This document shows, one piece after another, positions 16,909-27,863 of a stretch of DNA of 40,711 nucleotides. Origin of the DNA: Victivallales bacterium (GTDB lineage: Bacteria > Verrucomicrobiota > Lentisphaeria > Victivallales > UBA1829); NCBI GenBank assembly GCA_016285345.1, contig JAEEQN010000029.1, positions 1-40,711 on the forward strand, written 5' to 3'. How positions within the stretch are numbered: the stretch's first letter is position 1; each line of letters starts with the position of its first letter. The notes beneath the pieces were generated by a model. It saw only the letters and a program-made list of their open reading frames with translations. It searched no databases and had not been told where the DNA came from. The position numbers were made by a program, and so were the translations under genes.

Positions 16909-17682
16909 TTATTCTTCGTTTTTTTCGATTCTTTCTTCGTTTTCGTCGTCGATATCGTCAGAATCATTGTCCGTGTCTTTGTCCGCATCTCTGTCCGCGC
17001 TCCGGTCCAGTTCTTCGCGCGGCTGCGGTTCGCCGGCGGATTTCAGGATGCGGATCACGGTGTTCACGTCGCGCGGATCGAACATCAGGAGCAGGTGGCC
17101 GTCTTCATCGGGTTCGATGCGTTTGAACGCCGAGAGAGCGGTACGCGTGGAATCGACCCCCATTGCCATCAGCTCAAGCTTTTTTGCCGCGTAATTCAGT
17201 GCGGCGCGCGGCATCGGCACTTTTCCGATGGAGCCTTGTCCGGGGATGAGCGTGAGATCGCCTTCATCGACAATCGGTGAGACTTCGACTGAGATGTTGG
17301 CGGCACGCCCGGAGGAAACCGGCATGGAATAATGCAGCTGAAGCCGACCGGCGTCCCAGACCACCGCATACGGCAGGGACTGCGTTTCAGGTCGGATGGA
17401 TTTTGCGATCTCGGCGTTCAGCAGCGTCTGCACTTCGTTTTGCGAAAGCTTCAGGACCGCGGTTTCGACCACGCGCCCTTCCTTGTCGACCAGCGAACGC
17501 GCCAGACGGGTGATGACGCTCGCGATCACGCCGGTATCTCCGCTGTCGAATTTCGGAGCGGGGTAGGACACCGGAGCGCCGATCGCGAGGAGAAAAAGTG
17601 TAAGAATGAGGAAGATCGTGACGATCAGGAGAACAAGGAATACTTTCAGAAATCTGGAAAAACAGCCTTTTCCCGACGCCAT
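16909..17682 (-). CDS. Membrane-anchored protein of unknown function with acidic C-terminal tail
   Basis: This 257-aa protein has a short basic N terminus, then one long membrane segment (about 11-34, VFLVLLIVTIFLILTLFLLA). An extracytoplasmic domain (about 40-215) contains LSQNEVQTLLNAEIAK and a pattern of amphipathic beta strands. The last 40 residues are almost all Asp, Glu, Arg, Lys, Asn and Ser. The architecture recalls the YpmS/DUF2140-type anchored proteins, but the resemblance is weak. It follows the pseudopilin gene by 18 nt, so the two are probably cotranscribed. No function is assigned. Confidence 0.75.
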   Translation of the reverse strand: MASGKGCFSRFLKVFLVLLIVTIFLILTLFLLAIGAPVSYPAPKFDSGDTGVIASVITRLARSLVDKEGRVVETAVLKLSQNEVQTLLNAEIAKSIRPETQSLPYAVVWDAGRLQLHYSMPVSSGRAANISVEVSPIVDEGDLTLIPGQGSIGKVPMPRAALNYAAKKLELMAMGVDSTRTALSAFKRIEPDEDGHLLLMFDPRDVNTVIRILKSAGEPQPREELDRSADRDADKDTDNDSDDIDDENEERIEKNEE

Positions 17683-17700
17683 GATACGATTATCCCTGTA

Positions 17701-18591
17701 TCATTCGTTGTCGTCGTCGAGGCGCATGGACCAGTAGTTGCCGGCGTTCCAGCGGCTGAGCCCCTGGTCCTTGCGGATGGTGGCGCGCGGATACATGTTC
17801 TTCACATGGCCGTCGGCGAACGCGTAGTTCCACATCTTGCTGTGGAGCGTGGTCGTGGCCATGTCGAAGGAGGAGCTGCCGCTGGCCGATTCGTCGCCGC
17901 CCCATTGTTCGGACTGCTGGGACGGGCAGGAGATGGAGGACCACCACGCGGAGAAGAATCCGGTGCGGTTGGAACGGTCGTGCGTCGCACGCGGGACGTA
18001 TTCCACAAAATAGATCATGCGGGAGGGCATCGGGATCTTGCCGTAATTGAGGCCGACCCAGTATCCCATGCCGTCGTTGCTGTCGTTGCAGATGGACTGG
18101 CCGCCGATCTTGTCGCCGACTTTTTCGTCGTTGGTGGTGCTGCCGCCGGGGGAATGATTCATGGCGTAGGTTCGAATGGGGAATCCGGTGGAAACGTTCG
18201 TGTTGCGCGGATATTTGTCGGCGGGGCACTGGAAGAGCTTGATCGAGGTGAATCTGTCCTCGCCCTTGCAGTTCGGCACACCTCTGGTCCCGAAGTCCAG
18301 ATCGCTCATCGGGGTGTATTTCAGGATCAGGCGTTCCCACAGGGAATCGTTGTTGCCGCCGCCGGATTTCGCGGGCGTGACGTATTTCGTGTCGCCGACG
18401 TACTGAAGCGCACAGACCATCAGCTGCTTCATGTTGCTGGCGCATCCGGCCAGATAGGCGCTGCGTCTGGCGGACTGAAGCGCGGGCAGAAGCAAAGCGG
18501 CAAGGATCGCGATGATCGCGATGACGATCAGAAGTTCGATCAGGGTAAAGCCTCGGAACGTGCAAATGGTGCTGCTGTTTGTGCGTTTCAT
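17701..18591 (-). CDS. Pseudopilin with type IV prepilin leader and H-X9-DG C terminus
   Basis: This 296-aa protein begins with a prepilin peptidase signal: a basic leader, then [20 protein letters not shown], with cleavage expected between Gly and Phe and methylation of the Phe. The hydrophobic helix is followed by a globular domain ([19 protein letters not shown] and beyond). The C terminus carries [12 protein letters not shown], an exact H-X9-D-G motif known from large pseudopilin families of Lentisphaerota and Planctomycetota. GAGGAG precedes ATG 18591. It would assemble in the inner membrane or periplasm through type II secretion or type IV pilus-like machinery. It is first in a two-gene operon with the anchored protein at 16909-17682. 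Confidence 0.92.
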   Translation of the reverse strand: MKRTNSSTICTFRGFTLIELLIVIAIIAILAALLLPALQSARRSAYLAGCASNMKQLMVCALQYVGDTKYVTPAKSGGGNNDSLWERLILKYTPMSDLDFGTRGVPNCKGEDRFTSIKLFQCPADKYPRNTNVSTGFPIRTYAMNHSPGGSTTNDEKVGDKIGGQSICNDSNDGMGYWVGLNYGKIPMPSRMIYFVEYVPRATHDRSNRTGFFSAWWSSISCPSQQSEQWGGDESASGSSSFDMATTTLHSKMWNYAFADGHVKNMYPRATIRKDQGLSRWNAGNYWSMRLDDDNE

Positions 18592-18625
18592 GGGTGTAGC
18601 TCCTCAGTTCGTGGGTCTTTATTAT

Positions 18626-18654
18626 AATTTATTTCAAGCGAAAAGAAAAATCAA
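18626..18654 (-). promoter_or_regulatory. Candidate promoter of the pseudopilin operon
   Basis: On the minus strand, TTGATT (18654-18649), a 17-bp spacer and TAAATT (18631-18626) lie about 35 nt before the start. An overlapping TATAAT (18626-18621) is a better -10 box but has no good -35 at the right distance. Confidence 0.45.
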
Positions 18655-18685
18655 GATTTCGAAACGGGGAAAACGGCGGTTTTTG

Positions 18686-18718
18686 ACGTTATTTAACGAA
18701 AAGAAACGTTAATAACGT
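18686..18718. repeat. Long inverted repeat between divergent genes
   Basis: Left arm ACGTTATTTAACG (18686-18698) pairs with CGTTAATAACGT (18707-18718) around AAAAGAAA, with one bulged T. It lies about 30 bp upstream of the pseudopilin -35 box and well upstream of the reductase promoter. The ACGTTA element also occurs twice at 414-430. It is probably an operator. The rest of the 18592-18932 gap holds only the two promoters. Confidence 0.5.
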
Positions 18719-18844
18719 GAAATAAGCTCAAAAAGGAAGAATGAAACTCCTATGCGGCAAAGGAATCCATACGGTGTCTTTCCATGTTAAAGACCGCGGC
18801 TGCTTTTTTGTTCGCAGTTTTTTTGTTTTTTCTGAAAAAAACAC

Positions 18845-18874
18845 TTGACAGGAGGCGCACCTGTGTGCTATGGT
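18845..18874 (+). promoter_or_regulatory. Promoter of the aldo/keto reductase gene
   Basis: A consensus TTGACA (18845-18850) is followed after 18 bp by TATGGT (18869-18874); TATAAA overlaps at 18874-18879 but is too far from the -35. An AGGAG ribosome site precedes the gene at about 18921. Confidence 0.55.
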
Positions 18875-18932
18875 ATAAATAGTTGAATCCCGAAACAAAT
18901 CCCCCTACACCGGCAATACAGGAGAAACACCC

Positions 18933-20090
18933 ATGGGAAAATACCTCGGCGAAGAGATTCCGAAACTCGGATTCGGCATGATGCGTCTGCCGAAAAACGG
19001 CGAAGCGATCGACATCGAAACGACCAAAGTCATGGTCGACAAATTCCTTGCCGCGGGTTTTACCTATTTCGATACCGCGTGGATTTACCAGGGCAGCGAG
19101 GATGCCACGCGCCGTGCGCTGGTGGAGCGTTACCCCCGGGAGAGTTTCCAGCTCGCGACGAAGAACGCGGCATGGGTCGACGACAAGACGCGCGAGGCCG
19201 CGATCGCCCAGTTCGAGACGTCGCTGAAACGCCTCGGGACCGACTACATTGATTTTTACCTGCTCCACAACCTCGGCGACACGCGCACCGACCTCTTCGA
19301 GGAAATCGGCATGTGGGATTTTGTGCTGGAACAGAAGAAGCTGGGCCGGATCCGGCACGTCGGGTTCTCGTTCCACTCCACCGCCGACCAGCTCGACGCG
19401 ATCCTCACGAAGCACCCGGAAGCGGAGTTCGTGCAGCTCCAGATCAACTATGCCGACTGGGACCACAAGTTCATCCAGTCGCGCCTGAACTACGAGGTCT
19501 GCCGCAAACACAATGTGCCGGTCATCATCATGGAACCCGTGAAGGGCGGCATGCTCGCGACGCCGCCGGAATCCGTCGTAAAGATACTCCGCGACGCGAA
19601 TCCCGGCATTTCCCCGGCCGCGTGGGCGATCCGGTTCGGCGCGAGCCTGCCGGGCGTGATCACGGTGCTGTCCGGGATGAGCACGCCGGAGCAGATGGAC
19701 GACAACCTGAAGTCGATGAAGGGATTCAAGGCGCTGACCGAGGCGGAAAAGGAGACCGTTTTCAAGGCGCAGGAAGCGCTCGCCAAAGTCCCGATGATCC
19801 CGTGTACATCATGCGATTACTGTGCAAAGGTCTGCCCGATGAACATCGGCATCTCCGGCACGTTCAACGGACGGAACCTGCTCACGCTGTACAGCAACGT
19901 GGAGAGCGCGAAGGTACAGATCTTCTGGGCGGTCGCGAATCTGGGCAAGAAGGACGCCGTGGAGTGCATCGGCTGCGGCAAGTGCGAGGAAGTCTGTCCG
20001 CAGCACCTCGAAATCCGCAAACTGCTCACGGAGGCTGCGAAAGCGTTTGACCAGCAGAAGAGTTCGGAAACTGACGCAAAAAAAGAGTAA
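18933..20090 (+). CDS. Aldo/keto reductase with C-terminal two-cluster ferredoxin domain
   Basis: This 385-aa protein has an aldo/keto reductase TIM barrel (about 1-275). LGFGMMRLPKNG opens it, FDTAWIYQGSE holds the catalytic Asp and Tyr, LATKNA the Lys and FYLLHNLGD the His. The C terminus has two C-x2-C-x2-C-x3-CP motifs: CTSCDYCAKVCP (about 291-302) and CIGCGKCEEVCP (about 349-360). These predict two [4Fe-4S] clusters. Such fusions are common in anaerobes and probably move electrons between NAD(P)H and an iron-sulfur partner; the substrate is unknown. AGGAG lies before ATG 18933. Its stop is 3 bp from the stop of the convergent alkD gene. Confidence 0.92.
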   Translation: MGKYLGEEIPKLGFGMMRLPKNGEAIDIETTKVMVDKFLAAGFTYFDTAWIYQGSEDATRRALVERYPRESFQLATKNAAWVDDKTREAAIAQFETSLKRLGTDYIDFYLLHNLGDTRTDLFEEIGMWDFVLEQKKLGRIRHVGFSFHSTADQLDAILTKHPEAEFVQLQINYADWDHKFIQSRLNYEVCRKHNVPVIIMEPVKGGMLATPPESVVKILRDANPGISPAAWAIRFGASLPGVITVLSGMSTPEQMDDNLKSMKGFKALTEAEKETVFKAQEALAKVPMIPCTSCDYCAKVCPMNIGISGTFNGRNLLTLYSNVESAKVQIFWAVANLGKKDAVECIGCGKCEEVCPQHLEIRKLLTEAAKAFDQQKSSETDAKKE

Positions 20091-20093
20091 GGA

Positions 20094-20855
20094 TCACTTG
20101 CTCAGGAAAGCTTTGCGTTCCGATTCGGGGTAATGCTCAATCGCGTACCTGAGGGTGGTGCGCGACATGGATGCCTTGTTTTTCTCCAGATAGGCGGTCA
20201 GCGCGGCGCGGTCGCGTTTGCCGATTTCGCGGAGCATCCAGCCGCAAGACTTGTGCATGAGGTCGTGCGGATGCGGCAGGAAACGGTCCACCATGCGGAA
20301 CGGTATTTCCAATTGATTCGCGCGGATGAACGGGAACATGGAGAGGACGGCGATGCGTTCTTCCCAGAGATGACCGGACGCGGCGAAACGTTCCAGGGTG
20401 TCCGCGCCGTGTTCGAACGCGTACGCTCCCGTGATGCCGGGGGCGGTCAGGTCGACCAGATCCCAGTTGTTGACGTAGCCGTGCCGGGCGAGTTCAGCAT
20501 AGTGCTTGAATATGGTGGCACGTTCCTTCTCGCCAGTCTTTTTCGATTCATAACGCCCCAATAGGATGAGCAGAGCGCAGAGACGGACCTCGTGCCACTC
20601 GGAATGCGCGGCGCGGACGGCTTCGCGGACAGGGAGGTCCCGGAACGCCTTCGCCGTCCGACGGGTCACCGGGTTTTTGCAGCCGAGGAACCTGTCGCCT
20701 TCTCCGTACTGCCCTGGTCCGGTCTTGAAGAAACGCTGAAGGATTTCGGCGTCGGCGGGATTCGCCTGCGCGAGCATGACGTGTTCGAGGTCGGCGGCAG
20801 TGGCGTTTGCGCCGGAATCGGTTGGAAATAGGGGCGTGTTCATGTGCTGGATCAT
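20094..20855 (-). CDS. AlkD-like DNA alkylation repair protein (HEAT-like repeats)
   Basis: This 253-aa protein resembles DNA-7-methylguanine glycosylases of the AlkD family, which remove bulky or cationic alkylated bases. Visible features are helical repeats, VRLCALLILLGRY, NNWDLVDLTAPGITG (the family's W-D-x-V-D signature), ERIAVLSMFPFI and the basic C-terminal LHK/HKSCGWMLRE-type stretch. ATG 20855 overlaps the rsmE stop as ATGA; ATG 20843 is an alternative 4 codons later. It is the last gene of the leuS operon. No terminator separates it from the convergent reductase gene. Confidence 0.85.
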   Translation of the reverse strand: MIQHMNTPLFPTDSGANATAADLEHVMLAQANPADAEILQRFFKTGPGQYGEGDRFLGCKNPVTRRTAKAFRDLPVREAVRAAHSEWHEVRLCALLILLGRYESKKTGEKERATIFKHYAELARHGYVNNWDLVDLTAPGITGAYAFEHGADTLERFAASGHLWEERIAVLSMFPFIRANQLEIPFRMVDRFLPHPHDLMHKSCGWMLREIGKRDRAALTAYLEKNKASMSRTTLRYAIEHYPESERKAFLSK

Positions 20856-21571
20856 GCTGATGCGAGACGTCCGGCGAGGAACGACAGCGCGAATTCGACG
20901 CGGAGGATATGCGGGCCGAACGTGACGGGCGCGTAGCCGTTGGCGCGGAACGCGGCGACTTCCTCGGGCGTGAATCCGCCTTCGGGACCAATCGCGAGCA
21001 CGACTTTTCCGGGGAGGGCGACGGGGCAGGGCGCGGCATCGACGGGATGCCCGATGATCGCGGTCGCGCCGTCCGTAAGCTGCGCGGATAATCCCGAGTT
21101 GAAGAACTCGCGGAGGGACCGTACGAAAGTCAGCTCCGGCAGGACGGTCGTGCAGCCCTGTTCCAACCCCTCGATCAGCACGGATCGGATCGCGTCCGGG
21201 GCCATGCACGAACTCGTCCAGTAGCTTTTTTCCGTCTTCGCGGCATGGAAGAATACGGCACGGCGGATGCCGGACGATGCGATGAAGTGGAGCGTCTTCT
21301 TGAAACTCTGCGGACGGGGCAGGGCGATGACGGGGAGGATGTTCGACGGCGGGGGCGGCGGATTGGATGTATCCTCCAGCTTGAGCCGGGCGGAATGCCG
21401 GGTCGATTCGAGGATGCGCGCCGTGCCGATGCCGCCGCCGAGAATGCCCGCGCGGATCGTGTCGCCGGGCTTGGCATGGAGGATGCAGAAGATGTGTTCG
21501 GCGTGCTCGCCGCCGACCGTGAACTCGCGTTCGGGCGACAGGTCGCGTTCCTCGACGATCAGCAGGTTCAT
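20852..21571 (-). CDS. rsmE: 16S rRNA m3U1498 methyltransferase RsmE
   Basis: This SPOUT-class enzyme methylates N3 of U1498 in 16S rRNA using S-adenosylmethionine. The 239-aa length is typical. An N-terminal PUA-like part (LSPEREFTVGGEHAEHIFCI) precedes the knot region, with ALPRPQSFKKTLHFIASSGI, KTEKSYW, AIGPEGGFTPEEVAAF and GPHILRVEFALSFLAGRL. The usual RILRTETA is HILRVEFA here, a small departure in the knot. ATG 21571 overlaps the coaC stop as ATGA, and its own stop overlaps the alkD start, indicating translational coupling. Confidence 0.92.
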   Translation of the reverse strand: MNLLIVEERDLSPEREFTVGGEHAEHIFCILHAKPGDTIRAGILGGGIGTARILESTRHSARLKLEDTSNPPPPPSNILPVIALPRPQSFKKTLHFIASSGIRRAVFFHAAKTEKSYWTSSCMAPDAIRSVLIEGLEQGCTTVLPELTFVRSLREFFNSGLSAQLTDGATAIIGHPVDAAPCPVALPGKVVLAIGPEGGFTPEEVAAFRANGYAPVTFGPHILRVEFALSFLAGRLASA

Positions 21572-22110
21572 GCGGAGAGAATCTTCTGAACTGCTTCGAG
21601 GATGTCGGCGGGTTCCGCCATGCGTCCCTTGCCGGACGTGCCGCAGGCGAGGTGCCCGGTGTCGGGCCCGACGGTGCGGACGCCGAGCTTGTCGACGAGC
21701 TTCGCGAGATTGTCTTGCACGATCGGACTGGCCCACATGTGCTCGTTCATGGCGGGCGCGAGGAGAACCTTTCCGCGGAACGCCAGCGCCGTGGTCGTCA
21801 GGGCGTCGTCGGCGATGCCGGACGCGAACTTGCCGATGAAGTTGGCGGTGCAGGGCGCGACCACAAGCAGATCGGCCCACTCCGCCCAGTCGACATGTTC
21901 CGGGCGCGGCTGATATTCTTCAAAGAGGTCGGTCAGGACGCGGTTTTTCGAGAGCGTGAGGAATATCTGCGAGGAGATGAGCTGAAGCGCGTTCGCTGTC
22001 ATAACGACGCGGAGGTCGAATCCTGCGGAAACGAGCTTGGAGCAGAGGTCGGCGGCCTTGTAGGCGGCGATGCCGCCGGTGACGCCGAGGATGATGTGTT
22101 TGCCGTTCAT
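21568..22110 (-). CDS. coaC: Phosphopantothenoylcysteine decarboxylase, stand-alone CoaC flavoprotein
   Basis: This step of coenzyme A synthesis decarboxylates 4'-phosphopantothenoylcysteine, using FMN. The 180-aa protein has the flavoprotein start GVTGGIAAYKAADL, the catalytic-His region EHVDWAEWADLLVVAPCTAN, APAMNEHMW (substrate-binding Asn) and LACGTSGKGRMAEP (active-site Cys). In most bacteria CoaC is fused to CoaB; here the frame ends after the decarboxylase domain, so CoaB must be encoded elsewhere. GGAG lies 7 nt before the ATG, and gmk ends 18 nt upstream. Confidence 0.9.
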   Translation of the reverse strand: MNGKHIILGVTGGIAAYKAADLCSKLVSAGFDLRVVMTANALQLISSQIFLTLSKNRVLTDLFEEYQPRPEHVDWAEWADLLVVAPCTANFIGKFASGIADDALTTTALAFRGKVLLAPAMNEHMWASPIVQDNLAKLVDKLGVRTVGPDTGHLACGTSGKGRMAEPADILEAVQKILSA

Positions 22111-22128
22111 GTGCGTACTCCGTGGTTG

Positions 22129-22758
22129 TCAGACGGTGCGTCTGCGTTTCGGATTGTTGCGGAGGCCGAGGATGAGTTCGGTGAATTCCCGGACCGCCCG
22201 GTCGAGGTCGTCGTTCACGATGATGTGGTCGTATTCGCCCGCGTGTTCCATCTCGCCCTTCGCGTTGGCGAGGCGGCGGAGGATGGACTCCTCGGTCTCG
22301 GTGCCGCGCGCCCGGAGGCGGCGTTCCAGCTCCTCGAACGAAGGCGGCATGATGAAGATGAACTCGCACGCCTCGCAGAATTCGGAGGCGTCGGAACAGA
22401 GCGCGCGGAGCTGCGCCGCGCCCTGGACATCGATGTCAAGCAGGACGTCAATCCCGCGCTGAATGCGGCCGAGCAGTTCGGATTTGAGTGTGCCGTAGCA
22501 GTTCCCGTGTACCTCGGCGTGTTCCGCGAACGCGTTTTCTGCGACGAGCGCATCGAATTTCTCGCGGCTGATGAAATAGTAGTCGCGTCCGTCGACCTCG
22601 CCGGGGCGCGGCTGGCGCGTGGTGCAGGATACGGAGAATTCGATTCCGCCGAGGCCGCCGATGGCGGCTTTGTAGATGGAGGATTTGCCGGAACCGCTTG
22701 GCCCGGAGAGGATCAGGATCATGCCGGTGCGGTCCGGTGCGTCGGATAGGGTGTTCAT
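22129..22758 (-). CDS. gmk: Guanylate kinase
   Basis: The enzyme phosphorylates GMP to GDP with ATP. The 209-aa protein has the P-loop LSGPSGSGKSSI, the GMP-binding TTRQPRPGEVDGRDYYFISR, LLDIDVQGA and FIMPPSFEELERRLRARGTE with the lid region. ATG 22758 overlaps the glycerate kinase stop as ATGA; ATG 22722, directly before ILILSGPSG, is an alternative start with less coupling. It is in the middle of the leuS operon, a common position next to coaC/coaBC genes in bacteria. Confidence 0.95.
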   Translation of the reverse strand: MNTLSDAPDRTGMILILSGPSGSGKSSIYKAAIGGLGGIEFSVSCTTRQPRPGEVDGRDYYFISREKFDALVAENAFAEHAEVHGNCYGTLKSELLGRIQRGIDVLLDIDVQGAAQLRALCSDASEFCEACEFIFIMPPSFEELERRLRARGTETEESILRRLANAKGEMEHAGEYDHIIVNDDLDRAVREFTELILGLRNNPKRRRTV

Positions 22759-23891
22759 GAGCGTGATGTGTGCTGGAAAAGCCTGGCGGCGTTGACCGCC
22801 GTGAAATACAGGTCGTCCGCGCCCGCCGCCATGGCTTCCTTGAGCGTGCGGCGTCCGGTGGACGCGCTGAAGGCGAAATCGTAGGTCTTTGCGAGTTCTT
22901 CCGGTGTACCCTCGACCGCGCCGGAAAGCAGCAGGACGGGGATGCCTTCGCGGTGCGCGGCGTCGGCGACCGCGCAGCAGAGCTTGCCTTCGGCGGTCTG
23001 CGAATCCGTGCGGCCTTCGCCGGTCACGACGAGGTCCGCGCCCTTGATCTGTCTGCGGAACGAAATCGCGTCGAGGATGAGTTCCGCGCCGGATTTCGGC
23101 TGTGCGCCGCAGAACGCTCGGAGCCCCGCGCCGAGGCCGCCCGCCGCGCCGTCGCCGGGCATTTCCTTCGGCAGCAGCATGGACTGGCGTTCCCAGACGG
23201 TGAAGAGATGGCGGAGGTTGAGGTCGAGTTTCGCGACCATGTCGGGCGTGGCGCCCTTCTGCGGTCCGTAGACCTGCGCCGCGCCGAACGGGCCGGACAA
23301 CGGATTGCGGACATCGCACGCGGTCGTGATGCGCGTTTCATGGAGGCGTACATCGGCTCCGGCGACGGCGATTCGGTGGAGCATGTGAAGCGCGCCGCCG
23401 CCCCGCGGGATGTCGCGTCCGCCCACATCGAGCAGGCCGTATCCGAGCGCCTGCGCCATGCCCGCGCCGCCGTCGACCGTGGCGGACCCGCCGAGGCCGA
23501 TCAGGATGTCGCGGACGCCGAGGTCCAGAATGGCGCGGATGACTTCGCCCGTGCCGTAGGTCGTGGCGGTCATCGGGTCGCGTTTGACCGGTTCCACAAG
23601 GTAAAGCCCGCTGGCGGAGGACATCTCGAAAACGGCGGTAAGCCCGTTGTTGATGAGCGCGAATTCCGCCTGGACGGGCTTGCCGTCCGGCCCGGTGACC
23701 GTGACCGTATGGATCTCGCCGTGCAGAGCGTCGGCCAGCGCGCGCGTCATGCCTTCGCCGCCGTCGGATACCGGCACGGAAACGAGTTCGGCGTCCGGCA
23801 TGACAGTGCGGAAGGCTTTCTCAAGGACACGACACACGGTCGAGCTTTTCATGCACATCTTGAATTTGTCGGGCGCGAACACGATCTTCAT
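22755..23891 (-). CDS. Glycerate 2-kinase (GarK/GlxK family)
   Basis: This 378-aa enzyme phosphorylates glycerate at the 2 position with ATP, feeding glycolysis as 2-phosphoglycerate. Family features are APDKFKMCMKSSTV at the N terminus, VPVSDGGEGM (active site), GLGGSATVDGGAGMAQALG near residue 135, FGAAQVYGPQKGA, and DLVVTGEGRTDSQTAEGK near 285. AAGGAG lies just before ATG 23891, and the upstream dehydrogenase gene ends 2 nt away. Pairing with a dehydrogenase suggests oxidation of a small polyol or aldehyde and phosphorylation of the product, but the substrate is not shown. Confidence 0.93.
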   Translation of the reverse strand: MKIVFAPDKFKMCMKSSTVCRVLEKAFRTVMPDAELVSVPVSDGGEGMTRALADALHGEIHTVTVTGPDGKPVQAEFALINNGLTAVFEMSSASGLYLVEPVKRDPMTATTYGTGEVIRAILDLGVRDILIGLGGSATVDGGAGMAQALGYGLLDVGGRDIPRGGGALHMLHRIAVAGADVRLHETRITTACDVRNPLSGPFGAAQVYGPQKGATPDMVAKLDLNLRHLFTVWERQSMLLPKEMPGDGAAGGLGAGLRAFCGAQPKSGAELILDAISFRRQIKGADLVVTGEGRTDSQTAEGKLCCAVADAAHREGIPVLLLSGAVEGTPEELAKTYDFAFSASTGRRTLKEAMAAGADDLYFTAVNAARLFQHTSRS

Positions 23892-23893
23892 GG

Positions 23894-25102
23894 TCAGAGC
23901 TCCTTCTTGAGAATTCCGGAGATGATTTCGGCGGCGTTTTCCGGGGAGACCGGACGCGGGGCCGAGGCGAGTTTCATCGGATTCTTGACGGCGTCGGCGG
24001 CGATCCTGTCGATCATGGCGGCGTCGAAGCAGGGCAGGGCGGAGAGTTTCGTCACACCGGCGTATTTCGCGATGAAGGCCGCGGCAGCGTTCACGACGTC
24101 CTCCGGGGTCTTCTGTTTCGCTTTCGACGGGAAGATGTCCGCGAGCAGCATGGTGCGTTCCGCGACGGCTTTTTCCGCGAGGTAGTAACGCCAGAAGGGC
24201 GGCAGGAGCATCGAGGCGGCGATCCCGTGCGGGATCTGTCCGTAGAACGAGAAGCTGCCGAGGTGCGGGAGCGAGGTCGGACGGTCGGCGATCATCATGC
24301 CGCCGATGGTCGCGGCGGCACAGAGGCGTTCGCGCACGATGACGTCGTTCGGGTCGCGGAAGGCGAGCGGGAGATTGTTGCAGATAAGGCGGACCGCATA
24401 GACCGCGTTCCGGTTCGTGGCGAACTTCGTTTCCGGCGAACCGGTGTTCAGGAGTGATTCGATGTTGTGCGTGAGGGCGTCCAGCGCGGTCGCGGCGGTG
24501 AGGCTGTCGGACATGGAGCGTCCGTAGTACGGGTCGATCAGGGCCATGCGCGGCACGATCTGTTTGTCGGCGATGAGGCGTTTCACGCCCGCTGCACGGT
24601 CGACGATGTTCGAATACGGCGTGACCTCGGATCCGGTTCCCGCGGTGGTCGGGATCGCGATGATGCGTTTGAATTCCTTCCCGGGAAACTTTTCGGTGAT
24701 TCTATTTGAGCCGAAAAGCTCGGAGACGTCCATTCCGGTCTGGTACGCGGCCCAGGCGGCTTTCGCGGCGTCGATCACGCTGCCGCCGCCGATGGCGACG
24801 ACTTCCGAGCACTTGCTCTGGTTCAGCGCGTCGATGATGCGCGCGACGTCGTCCAGGTCGGGTTCCGCCGGGATGTCGCACACGAGGCGGGACTCGAATT
24901 CATAGTGGAGCACCATATTCGTCATGTCGGCGCGCGCGCCGGACTTTGCGAGGGAGTTGCCTCCGGCCACGAACGTGACGACGGGTTTGTCCTCGGCGAG
25001 CAGGAATTCGGCGGAAAGGTCGGTGAGGACGCCGGGGCCGAGGTCGATGCAGACCGGTTCGTAATGCTCGAACAGTTCAATGTAATCTTGATCGGAGTTC
25101 AT
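23894..25102 (-). CDS. Iron-containing (group III) alcohol dehydrogenase
   Basis: This 402-aa NAD(P)-dependent dehydrogenase has the nucleotide-binding VVAIGGGSVIDAAKA, IAIPTTAGTGSEVTPYSNI, the metal ligands in TALDALTHNIES (Asp, His), SLPHLGSFSFYGQIPHG (two His) and a helical C-terminal half. All four expected metal ligands are present. It starts 7 nt after leuS ends and is followed 2 nt later by glycerate kinase, so all three are cotranscribed. The alcohol or aldehyde substrate is unknown. A group III dehydrogenase fits an anaerobic lifestyle. Confidence 0.92.
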   Translation of the reverse strand: MNSDQDYIELFEHYEPVCIDLGPGVLTDLSAEFLLAEDKPVVTFVAGGNSLAKSGARADMTNMVLHYEFESRLVCDIPAEPDLDDVARIIDALNQSKCSEVVAIGGGSVIDAAKAAWAAYQTGMDVSELFGSNRITEKFPGKEFKRIIAIPTTAGTGSEVTPYSNIVDRAAGVKRLIADKQIVPRMALIDPYYGRSMSDSLTAATALDALTHNIESLLNTGSPETKFATNRNAVYAVRLICNNLPLAFRDPNDVIVRERLCAAATIGGMMIADRPTSLPHLGSFSFYGQIPHGIAASMLLPPFWRYYLAEKAVAERTMLLADIFPSKAKQKTPEDVVNAAAAFIAKYAGVTKLSALPCFDAAMIDRIAADAVKNPMKLASAPRPVSPENAAEIISGILKKEL

Positions 25103-25109
25103 AGTCGGA

Positions 25110-27668
<2,559 letters not shown>

Positions 27669-27720
27669 GATTCGGGGATTCTCCGGTTATATTGGGGTTC
27701 TTGGAAAAATAGTCCATAGA

Positions 27721-27749
27721 AATATAGAACGCCTGCGCGCGTTTTGCAA
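27721..27749 (-). promoter_or_regulatory. Promoter of the leuS operon
   Basis: On the minus strand, TTGCAA (27749-27744), a 17-bp spacer and TATATT (27726-27721) predict a start near 27714 and a leader of about 46 nt. No T-box or peptide-leader structure is evident in so short a leader. Confidence 0.65.
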
Positions 27750-27771
27750 GCTCAATTCCCATTTTCCCGAT

Positions 27772-27802
27772 AAAAATCCCCGCGCCGTTTCCGGAGCGGG
27801 GA
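27772..27802 (-). terminator. Terminator of the glycosidase operon
   Basis: On the minus strand, TCCCCGC (27802-27796) pairs perfectly with GCGGGGA (27783-27777) around a 12-nt loop, followed by a T run (27776-27772). It lies about 60 nt after the stop of the GH51 gene and just upstream of the leuS -35 box. Confidence 0.8.
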
Positions 27803-27863
27803 CGGTGAATACAGGTCGTATGAGACTTATGTTCCTTGTTCGCCCTATGGGGCAGGGCGGAGG

